DNA of 40,279 bases from Ardenticatenaceae bacterium. Its GTDB lineage: Bacteria; Chloroflexota; Anaerolineae; Promineifilales; Promineifilaceae. The stretch is from the NCBI GenBank assembly GCA_011525915.1, contig WYBM01000075.1:1-40279 (forward strand), written 5' to 3'. Positions 17,481 to 29,400 of this stretch are shown piece after piece. A program made the translations under genes and the position numbers. The notes below the pieces were generated by a model. It saw nothing but the letters and a program-made list of their open reading frames with translations, did no database searches and was not told the origin of the DNA. Numbering within the stretch: position 1 is the stretch's first letter; each line of letters begins with the position of its first letter.

Positions 17481-20400
17481 ATGGGAAAGCAAGTCACTGC
17501 ATGGCAAAAATTCTTACACTTGTTGGTGAGTTTCACGCTTTTGGGCAACATCATCTTACCCATGCGGCCACCGGTGCCAGAGCGGCCAGTTGATTTACCT
17601 TTGCTTGCAGAGGACAGCCTTTTACAACTTGACCCGGTTCTCAGTGTGCAGCCGTCAAGTCAAACCGTGCTGGCCGGTAGTTACTTCACGGTGACAATAC
17701 AGTTGAGTGATCTATCCAGCACCCTGAGCGCATTCCAATCTGATTTGAGCTTTGATCCGACACGTGTTCAGCCCGTGAATATTGCTGTCAATGAACAATA
17801 CCTGGCCGCCAGCGGCAGGGCTGCACTGTGTCCCAATCCTATACAACCCGCGCCAGGGATAATCCGTATGGCCTGTGCCAGCAGTGGTGAGGTTGATGGT
17901 CCCACAGCCGATGGAGTGCTGGGCATGGTCACCTTTCTTGCGCATGAGGTCGGTAACAGTTCCTTGACATTAACCAATGTATATTTGCCTGGTGCCGGCG
18001 TGCCCCCGGTGCTCATCACAGCTTCGCTGCAATCGGGGCAAGTTTCTGTCATTCCCCAGGCTGGCGTCACCGTTGGCCCGGAAGCGACACAAACGGGCAT
18101 GCCCGGCACGGCCGTGACTCATGCCATCACCGTCACCAACAATGGCACCTATACAGATACTTTCTCCCTGGCCATAAGCGGTAATATCTGGCCGACAACC
18201 CCCGCTATGAGCAGCGTTGGCCCGTTGGCTGTTGGCCAGGCCGTGCAGGTACCGATAACCGTAAGCATTCCTTCCCCTGTTTCAGAGGAAGTGGTTATCG
18301 GCTCAGATACGTTTACGGTCACGGCTGTGTCTGGTTGGGATGTGAATATCTTGGCCAGTGCCCAACTAACCACCCTGGCCGAGATCTCGCCTGCTTTGGC
18401 TATTATGGGGGATGGCCTGGTGACTGGGACACCCGGTTCAACGGTTACACACACCGTCAACTTTATCAATCAGGGGAATTACACGGACACACTCTCGTTT
18501 TCCCTCGACGGTCAATCATGGAGTACGACACCGGTTACCGGCACGATTGGGCCACTGGGCGCCGGGCAATCACTGACCACCGACTTCTTCGTGACGATTC
18601 CGCCCATCGATGAAGGCGGGATGCCGCCGGCAATGGACGTGTTCACCATCACGGCCGTGTCCGGTTGGGATACAACCATTACCGGCACAGCCATTATCAC
18701 GACGGAGTCCCGTATTACGCCGGATGTGTTATTCAGTGCCGATCAGACAATCGGCACGCTACCAGGTACGGCCGTCACTTACACATTTACATTGACAAAC
18801 CAGGGCGACTTTACCGACACATACAGCCTCAACCTGGCTGGCAATAGTTGGCCCACTACCGCGCCGGAAGCCGCCGGGCCAATTGCTGTTGGCGCACCGG
18901 CAACGGTAATGGTAGCGGTCATTGTGCCTACATTTTTGGGGGAAACGGTTTTGGGGTCAGACACTTTTACGTTAACGGCCGTGTCCAGTTGGGATTCAAC
19001 TGTTACGGCTTCCGTTCAGGGAACAACAGAGGCTATTGTCAATCCGTCCGTAACACTGGACGGGCCACAATCTGGCTCTGGGTTGATTGGCAGCCAGGTT
19101 ATCTACACGCCAACCTTGACAAATATGGGGGATTACACCGACACCTACACCCTGACGCTTAGTGCCAGTGAATGGCCCACAACGTTGTCTATTGAGCAGC
19201 TATCATTACCTGCCTCCGGCAGTGATTCTTTTCAATTGACTGTCACCATACCGGAAACGGCTCAGCCCGATGAGCAGGATTCAGTCACGGTCACGGCCGT
19301 ATCTCACCTTGATCCCACTGTACAAGCAGAGCTTCAGGTAACAACCACGGCCGTTCAGACTGGATACCACATTTATTTACCCATCATTTTGCGAACATCG
19401 GCCAGCGCGAACAATCTTAATCTCCCTGATGCTAATACTGCTGAAACACCACTCTACGGCCCACCATTGCCCCCGGCAGCTACCAATACACCAGGCAGGC
19501 CAGACGATAATTGGCCGTTAGCCACTCTGGAAGCCATGATAAATCAAGGCTGTTACCAAACGGATATGAACTGTGACCAGAATGTAGATGAAGCCGATCT
19601 GTCTCTGGCGGCGGCTGTTTGGAATTGCGCTGCCGGTGATAGCTGCTATGCGACCGGGGCTGACCTGGATGGCAGTGGTCTGGTGGATGTGGTTGACCTG
19701 GCCTGGATTGGGAACGATTACGACGTCCTGCCGCCGGAAATGGCAATTACTGCACCGCAAGAAGGCCAGGTGGTGGGTGGTGTTTCTGTAGTTGTCTCCG
19801 GCCTGTTAACCGATACCCACAGCGTATTTACGGTGACGGTGAATGGGACAACGGCCACTGTCAATGGAAACAATTTCCTGGCGACGGTGCCCGTAACAAC
19901 CGGCACGCAGGTGTTAAACGTGGTAGCCACTAACAACCTGGGCCAGGTGAGCATCGCCAGCCGTATGGTGGGGGTAGACGGCGCAGGCCCGATGATTACC
20001 GTCCACCGGCCAGAAAATCGCCAGGCGGTCTATACCTTCCAGCCAGCCGTGGTCATCAGCTACACCGATTTTTATACGGCCGTCAATCCCACCACCTTGA
20101 ATGTCACCCTGACCGATCCGAACGGCCTGGTGACGGATATTACCGGCGATTTGACGGTGGGCGACACTGGTGCGGCGGGCACAGTGAGTCCACTGTTGAG
20201 CGGCGATACCAGCTATACCATGACCATATCGTTGGCCGATGTTTTGGGAAATACAACGGCTGTCCAAACGACCTTTTTCGTGCCGGTCGCGGCGGATACC
20301 ATTGTGCCGCCAGTAGAACCGGAAGGGGCAGGCTACGTCAGTGGCGTGATTTACGATTCGGCTACCTGTGATGAATACTTGACTACCTGCCAGGGTTTGG

Positions 20401-23400
20401 CCGGCGTGCAGGTGACGTTGGAAAAGGTAGATACCGAAGCTTTGGCCCAGGTGCGAACAGCGCGTGCAAACCAACTTGAGGCGCTGAACTACCAACTGCC
20501 GCTGGCGCCGATGCAGATGACGACCGTCACAACCTCCATTTCGGGCACAATTGTCACCGGGCCGGATGGCTTTTTTGTTTTCCCGGTGGGAGAAACGGGC
20601 GTGTACTGGCTGCGGGCAGAGAAAGATGGCTTTACCTATGGGCAGCGGGAAGCGGAGATTGTGCGCAAGCACAGCACGCCTACGAATGCCATTTTCCTGA
20701 CACCGCTTGATCCGGCCGTGACCCCCTGTGATGATACCGGCTGTTTCCATACCAATAGCGATGGTTCAATGGAAGTGGACATTCCGCCTGGTGCGATTCC
20801 CGCCGGGGAATCGATAGATGTTATTGCCACCAATATTCACCAGGTAGAGTTTTTACCAAATGGGGAATTGCCGCCGGGCACCTGGGAAACCTATGCCTTT
20901 AATTTGAGTGGCGCCTCGGAGATAACGTTCACGCAGCCGATTACGGTGAGAATCCAAAATACCCGCGAATTTTCGGCGGGCACAGAAATCCCCTTAGGGT
21001 TTTGGAACCAGGCTACGCAGCAGTGGGAGCATGAGGGGACGGCCGTCGTAGTCCCTGGTGGGCAGTGGGTGGAGATGCAAATCAGCCACTTCTCTTTCCA
21101 TGATCCCAACTTCCCTACATCTCCAATTCCAGTTGGCATCAATCCTGCTGCGAGTTCCCCTTCGAGCGATGATGAGGAATCGTGCCCTGTTGGGCAAGGA
21201 GCGTGTTTTATCAATATACAATCAGGTGAGTTCGAGGAAACGATTACGTTGCCATCTGTGAACATATTGGGGGAGGAAGTGGCACCCCAACTCATTTATA
21301 ACAGTAATCGGGCAAATCCAACTGAGATCCTTGATTTCGACTTATCTGTGGCTTCCTGGGGAGGGCAGCTTAGTGATCATATTGGTTTTGAGTTATATAT
21401 TGAGGGTTTAAGAACCGACAGCTTTACCTTCTTGGTCAACTCGCAAACAGTGGGAGAAGTAGGTCGTTTTCGCTACTTGTGGGACAGCCGAAACGCCGAG
21501 GGACTCCCGTTATCATCGGGGATTTATGAGTACAGGGCGAGATTTCGCATCCCTTACCGAGCGCAGTATTGTGGTCCGCTAAATGGACGATTTGGTAATC
21601 CCCCGGATTGCACCAATTGGCCGACAGGCATATTCGTAGATGCTTATGAAGATGTCTGGTCGGTTGGCACGGTTGAAGTGGACACGCAAGTGCAAAGTCC
21701 ATTTGGGACTGGTTGGGTCTTGAATGGCCTGGAACAGATAGCTGAAGATGAAGCTGGACACGTTTTACTGACTGATGGGGAACGAAACGATGAATTTTAC
21801 TATACGCGTACCGATCTGTTAAGCGAGAATAGCGAATCTGATTTTAACTTTACCCAGCAATTTCCTACGATCCCCGTAACAAATCTGGCGATGTCAATGC
21901 CGACTTTATCTGACAACTTATCAAATGAGCAACATGTTTCTGGGTCAGAGCTCATGCTCCTATCGGTTAGTCAAATTTTAAGTCCAACTCTTGAGAGGTC
22001 CAATTTGTCTCTAACTCCGACAATAAAGTTACCTGCCTGGGAAAATACTTCTGTTTCATCTGAGGCATCTTTCTCCCCAGAATTAGTACCTGTTTGTGGG
22101 GACATTACAATCAGTACAACATGGACAGCAACACACAGTCCGTACGTAATTACATGCGATGTGGACATATTAGCTGGAGTGACATTGACAATTGAACCTG
22201 GTGTAGAAGTTCTCTTTGAAGATGCCAGCGATGATTTGGTAGTCAATGGAACCTTACTGGCAATCGGTACCTCAAGTTTACCAATTATGTTTCGTCCAGA
22301 AACAGGAACCACAGCTGGTAGTTGGGGAAGGATTGAATTCATGTCAGGCAGCGACGGTACTTTGGAGTATACATACTTGATTCAAGGCGGCTCTGTTGAG
22401 GGACAGCTTTATATAGCCAGCGGCCAGGTACAGGTTCTTAATTCGACCATCCAGGAAAGTGCCAATACGGGCGTGGTTATTATTAATGCCTCACCTACTA
22501 TCAGCGCCAACTACTTTTATAATAATGCCGGTACATCCGATGGAGGAGGCCTTCGCAACAGTGGCGGAAGTCCAACTATTGATGGTAACTACTTTGATTC
22601 AAACACCGTGAATGGTAGTGGTTCTGCTTATGGGGGCGGCATTTATAGTAGTGGTGGTAGCCCTATGATCGCTGAAAATTACTTCTATGCAAATATGGTA
22701 ATCGGGAGCAATTCTGCATATGGGGGAGGAATTTATCTCAGCGGTGGTAATCCCGCTATTAACGGCAATTCCTTTGATTCAAATACAGTAAGTGCTAACT
22801 CTGCATATGGAGGCGGGATTTATGACACTGACAGTAGCCCTACTATCAGTTACAATAGTTTCGACTTTAATACAGTATCTGGGGTACAAGTAGCAAGAGG
22901 GGGGGGGATCTATACACACTCTGGTGACCCAATCATTCTTCAAAACTATTTTTTCTCTAATGTAGTCCGGGCAAGCGGCAACGTTAATGGAGGCTCCTAT
23001 GGCGCAGGGGGAGGGGTATATAGCAGCGGTGGAAATCCCATTATCCGAAACAGCTTCTTCTTTGACAATCTAGTTGAGGCAATCAATACCCACATCTCTG
23101 GCTGGACTTATGGAACAGGCGGTGGTTTCCATAGTAATGCTGGCAATCCCATTGTTGAAGACAACAGTTTCTTTTATAACCGTGCACGAGCCCAAGGCTC
23201 TCCCGGATCTCCATATCCAATAGTTGCGTCTGGGGGAGGGATTCGTATTTCAACTGGGGCTATTGCCAATAATGTTCTGAATTACAACTCAATTGAGGCC
23301 ATTGGTCGAGAAGCTTTTGGTTATGGAGGTGGAATTTATGCCAGTGGGACGATACAAAACAATGCCATTACAAATAACAATATAGGTGTTAGTTGTAATC

Positions 23401-26400
23401 TTTCTTGTTCTGCTGAAGGAGGGGGTATTTATTACTCAGGAACTGGGACTATTCGTAATAATAATGTTTATAGGAATCAAGGGTCAAATGGAAGTGGCAT
23501 TTCACTTAGTGGAAGTCCTCTCGTATTTAACAATTTGATCATACAAAATGGTGGTCCGCCAGGCGCAGTCGGCGGTATTTCTGTTTCAGGTAATCCCATT
23601 GTTGACTACAACAATGTCTGGGGCAACATTGGCATCGACTACAGTGGAGTAGTTCCTGGGCCACATGATATCTCGGAGGATCCAATTTTCGTAGATGCTT
23701 TAGGGGGGGATTTCCACTTGATGACAGCTTCTCCGGCGATCAATGCAGGTCATCCAAGTAACTTTCCTCTGACTGATTTTGAGGGCGATCCTCGGCCACT
23801 AGGAGTGGCATCAGATATGGGTATTGATGAATATGATGGATTATGGGTAGGGGTACTTGATCCTGCAACAGATATCACACTTGGTGAAGTTTTTAGCTAT
23901 CATCTCAGAATCGAAAATAATAGTACATTTACGTATACAGACGTCACCTTATCTGATGCACTTCCTGATGATGCTTCCTTTTTAAACTATGAAGCAGATA
24001 GCATCACTTGTCTGCATGATGGGAATTCTTGGGGTGGCTTACTTAACTGTTTCCCTCAAGATGGCACGCTTGCCCCAAGGGAATCCCAGGAACTAACAGT
24101 TACATTAGTATCTACAGATACCATTATCAATCCCAAATTCATTCAAAGTATTGTCACCGCTACGGCTACTGTGAACAACCAAAACGAAACGATTGTAGTC
24201 CGGGCGGAAATCAATTTGAGATGGTGTCAGGTTCAATTAAACGACAACCCCATAGGAGCCGATTTACAGGCAGCTATTTCCGCTAGTGCTTTTATAACGG
24301 ATGTCATTAAGGTAAGCGGGTATTGTTATATTGATGACTTGTTGCTAAACAAAACACTTACATTGCAGGGTGGATGGAGCAGGGGAATAAACACTTATGA
24401 TCCATCCTTATACATAACTACTTTGGATGCACGACATCAAGGAAGTGTGCTGAGGATTCAAAACGCTGGCAATCCAGTTGTAGAAAACTTTTCCATCACT
24501 GGGGCAAATACTTCCGGTATTTATATTTTCAATAGTAGTCCTATCATTAGAGAAAATGTTATCTTTGAGAATTCTGCCCGTAACTCTGGGTTATTTAACA
24601 ATAACGGCGGTGGAATCCATGTAGCGAGTGGTAACCCCATCATTGAACTAAATAATATTACGGACAACTCAGCCAATAACGGTGGCGATTTTTATTATAA
24701 CTTCGGTGGCGGAATTTATGTGGCAGGTGGTAATCCCATAATTCGACAAAACACTATTACAGGTAACACTGCAAGTAACGGTGGCGGATTAGGAATCTAT
24801 AGTGGATCCTCAATCGTTGAACAAAACCTTTTCATAGGTAATAACGCAACCGAAGAAGGCGGAGCTATCTACGATTTTTTTGCAGCATTAGTTGTATCAT
24901 TCAACACCTTTTACGGAAATGCCGCTAGCTATGGCGGAGCCGTCTTTGGAGAATACGACCCTTACGGTAATGTCCAAACACATAGTAATATCATAGTTGG
25001 TAATTCAGCTTGGAACGGCGGGGGCATCTATGGACCTAACGTTACATCTGACTACAATGATTTGTGGAATAACAGCGGAGGAGATTATGGAGGGGGAGCA
25101 TTTCCTGGTTTAAATGATATTGCCAGCGATCCTCTGTTCACGAATGAAGTATCGGGTGATTTCCATTTGTTAATTGACTCACCAGCCATAGACACTGGCA
25201 ACCCTAATTCTTTCCCGCCATATGATTTCGAGGGGAATGCACGCCCAGTCGGAGAGTCACCAGATATAGGCATATATGAATTTATTTCTGAAATCCCACG
25301 CTCGCGGACAGCTACAGATTTCTCGATTTTGAGTTTTAAACCAGATGAAGGAATTTATATACGCATATACCCCGACGGCCGTGAAGTCCACTTTGATACC
25401 CAGGGTAGGCACGCTTTTACGCTGGAGCCAGACGGCCGTCAAACCATCTACACTTACAATCCCGATGGCACCATAGCCGCGATGGGTATTGTGGCGCCGG
25501 GTGAAACCTTGCCGCGTTGGGTGTGGACGTTTGGCTACTTTAACGGCAAGCTCAGCGCCATCACCGACCCGGCCAACCGGGTGACGCACTTTACCGTAGA
25601 CCAACGCGGCGACCTGGTCAGCGTCATTACCCCAGATGGAGCCACCCAGCAGTTCACCTACGACAGCCGCCACCTGATGACCCATTACACCGACCAGAAC
25701 GGGGCGGTGACCACCCATGAGTATGACCGCTACGGCCGTATTCACCGCGTCATTGAACCGCCCCGCCCGGTGTATGACCCAGCTACCGGGCAAACAACGG
25801 TGATGCAGCAGGAACGCACATTCACGCCTTCGGATACCAGTTATGATCTGCTCAATGAACGGACGGAAGTGGGGACACCGGCCGACCCAGCCCCGGCTGT
25901 ACCGACCTCAGATGAACTCATCGATCGGGTAGAATACGGCCGTGGCGTACGATATGGCCACACCAACAAATGGGGTTCCTGGCTGGATGAAACTGACGGC
26001 GAGGGGCGCACCACCACCTACGAACGTGACGAACGCAATAACCTGACCCGCGTGGAAACGCCCGATGGGGATTGCCTCGAATACACCTACGATGACATGG
26101 GCAACTTACTGAGCGAACGCCGCCTCTTTGTAGATTTTTGTGACACCACCGGCGGCGAGGTTCAGGAATGGCAGTACACCTACGAGGAACGGTTCAACCA
26201 GATCAAGACAGAAACTGACCCGGAAGGCAATACCACCACTTACTTTTACGATTATGAAGAAGAGGCAGGCGAAGCGGGCCACCTGATCCGTATCGAATAT
26301 CCACCAGTAGACGACGGTACGGGCACTATTGTCACGCCGATGGTGCATTACACCTACAACCAATGGGGGCTGTTGGAGACCGAAACAGATACCCGCAATG

Positions 26401-29400
26401 TGGTCACACATTACATCTATACTCAGGGCACGCCAGACGAAGCATATGGCGGCTCCAACGCCCGCTTCCTGCCGGGGGTAACGCCGGTGCCTGGTCTATT
26501 AACAGAGGTGATTGCCGATTATGGTGGCGAGGATTTGACCACCAATTATCGTGACTTTGACGGCGTGGGCAATGCAGGCCTGTCCATCATGCCGGGCAAC
26601 CACCTCACAACCACCATGACCTATGACGGGATGAACCGCCTGCTGACAGAAACGGATGCCCAGGGCAAGGTGATGCTGTTTGTGTATGACGGCCGTGGCA
26701 ACCTCATTCGGCAGGTGCAGGACTACACACCCGATGGCAGCACCGGCCGAAACGTTGTCAGTAACTACACCTACAATGCTCACAACCAGATAGAAAGCGA
26801 GCGCACCACCGATGGCCCATTGGTTGTCTCGACTCAGTATACCTATGACATTAACCGGCAGTTAGCCGTGCAGCAGGATGGACGGGGCAGTGCCACCATT
26901 TACCTGTATGACGAGGCTGATCAGTTGGTGAACACTATAGACCCGGCCGGGCAGGTGATGACCTACACCTATGCCCTGGACGGCCAGTTGGAGCGGCTAA
27001 TTGATGCCGATGGCTATGTGACGCACTATGCATATGATGGTTACGGCCGTCTCATCACCGAAACCGTAGATGAGGGTGGCCTCAATCTGCGCACTATTTA
27101 CACCTATGACCTCAATGACAATGTGACCCGCATCACCCACCCTGACCAGACGGCCACCTGCTACGAATACGACAGCCACAACCGGCGCACGGCCGAGGTG
27201 CGCGACTGCGGCAGTCTTAATCTGCGCAGCGAATACAAATATGATTTGAACGACAACCTGGTATATGAGACCGATCCGCGCGGTGTGGTTACTTACTACG
27301 AGTATGACAACCTTAACCGCCTGCGCCTGATCCGCCAGGATGACGGCGGCCTGAACCTGGAAACGGCGTATGTGTATGATGAGGCTGGAAATCTGGCCCA
27401 AATCATTGATGAGCGGGGTGTCGTGACCGGCTTCACCTACGATGAACTCAATCGGCTGGAACAGACCTGCCAGGGTGTGCTGGATCTCAATCTCTGCACC
27501 GTCTACACCTATGACCGGCTGAACAACCAGGAAACGGTCACCGACCCCGAAGGCGTGACCACCCGCACGGTGTACAATGTCTTCGGCCTGCCCACGCAGG
27601 TGATTGAAGACTACGGTGGCCTCAATGCTACCACTCGCTACAGCTATGACAATGCCCTCAACCTGGCGCAAATTGTGGATGCCAACGGCAATCCCACCCG
27701 CTACGCTTACACACCACGCAATGAAGTGGCCCAGGAAATTTATGCTGATGGCGAAGTGGTAGGCTTTACCTATGACGGCCGTGGCAACCTGCTGGTGCGC
27801 ACCACCCAAGACAATGAGACCATCACCCATATCTATGATGGGGCCGGGCGTCTGCTGAGTAAAGATTTCTCCACCGAAGACCCCGGTGTGCCTGACCAAC
27901 TCTTCGGCTATGATGAGATGGGGTGGCTGGTCAGCGCGGCCGAATCGGCCAATGGGCATAACAGCCTGCTCACTTTCGTCTATAACGATGTGGGCGATGT
28001 GACGGTGACAACACAGGCGCTGGACGGCATGAGCTGGCCGGTGGGCTATGGCTACGATTACGTCAGCGGCGTTTACACCACTACCTATCCCTCCGGCGTG
28101 CAGCGGGTGCAGGTGCTGGATGCCATCGGCCGGCTGGATGTGGTGCAGGAAGGAGATGGCACGCCGATTGCCGATTACGCCTACTTTGACCTGGACAGCT
28201 ACTTCACCCTCACCTATGCCAACGGCGTGGTTAACAGTACCGAGTATGACGCCCTCTACCGTACCACCCGCGTCAGCGCCATTGTCACCGATACGGTGAT
28301 CGCCGACTACCGCTATGGTTACGACGACGCGGGCAACCGCACCTACATGCAGCGTTGGCACGAACCAGACCACCCGGCCGATGTGTACGAATATGACAAC
28401 CTGTACCAGCTCATTCAGGTGTGGTATGGCGCGGACGCCACCGCGCCGATTAGCATCACCAACTATGCCAAATTGCAATGGTATGACCTGGACAACCTGG
28501 GCAACCGCCTGGAAGTGCAAAACGATGGCGTCAGCCAGGTTTACGCCCCCAACGACGGCCTGAAAATAACCAACTCGATGAACCGGTATGAGGCCGTAGA
28601 CGCCACCCCCTTCCTGTATGACGAGCGCGGAAACAACCTGGCCGATGGCGTCAACACCTACACCTACGACATCCTCAACAGGCAGATTGGGATGAGCAAC
28701 GCAGAGAATACCGCCGAATATGTTTATGATGCTGTTGGACGCCGCATTGCAAAAGTTGTAAACAGTCAACTAACAATCTTCGTCTTTGATATACGCTATC
28801 AAGTTCTTGAAGAGCAAAACGAAATTGGAAATGCGGTAACTAGATATACCTATGGTTCTAGTATGGACGAAAACTTGGCAATGGAAAGCAACGGTGTGAC
28901 CTACTATTACCACCAAGACGCTTTAGGGAGCATTACAGAGATCACTGATATTAACAGTGATGTAGTTGAAAGATATGGGTATGACGTATTCGGTACTGTA
29001 ACCATTTTTGATAGTGCAGGAATCAATCAAGCCGTGTCTGCAATAGGGAATCATTCTTTATTTACAGGACGATGGTACGATACAGAAAGTGTAAACTACT
29101 ATTACCGTACACGAATGTTTTCTCCAAGAGTAGGCCGATTCTTACAAACGGATCCCATGACCTACATCGATAGCCTGAATACGTATACTTATCATTCGCC
29201 CACTAATTCCACTGATCCTCTTGGCTTATCGATTAGTACGTTGGATGATTTAATTCTGTATGGCCTAAAAACTCATTTGGAGCTGACCTTTGCTTTATAT
29301 CTTCTTGAGAAAGGGCTCACAACCAAGAGTTTTCAGATAACAAATCCATTTTTTGTTAGTTACTTCAAAAACATAGTTCCTAAGGGGATCATAGACGAGT

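Noticed and set aside
19914..20750. 278-codon minus-strand frame
   Set aside because: Antisense to the continuous Ig-like and carboxypeptidase-regulatory domains; a shadow of high-GC coding sequence.
22480..25080. Repeats with regular GGGIY-type codons that might suggest a CRISPR or satellite array
   Set aside because: They are protein repeats of a beta-helix, in frame, with variable DNA sequence and no spacer structure.
26997..28769. 590-codon minus-strand frame inside the giant RHS gene
   Set aside because: A long mirror frame caused by the regular YD-repeat codons. It has no ribosome site, family match or independent support.
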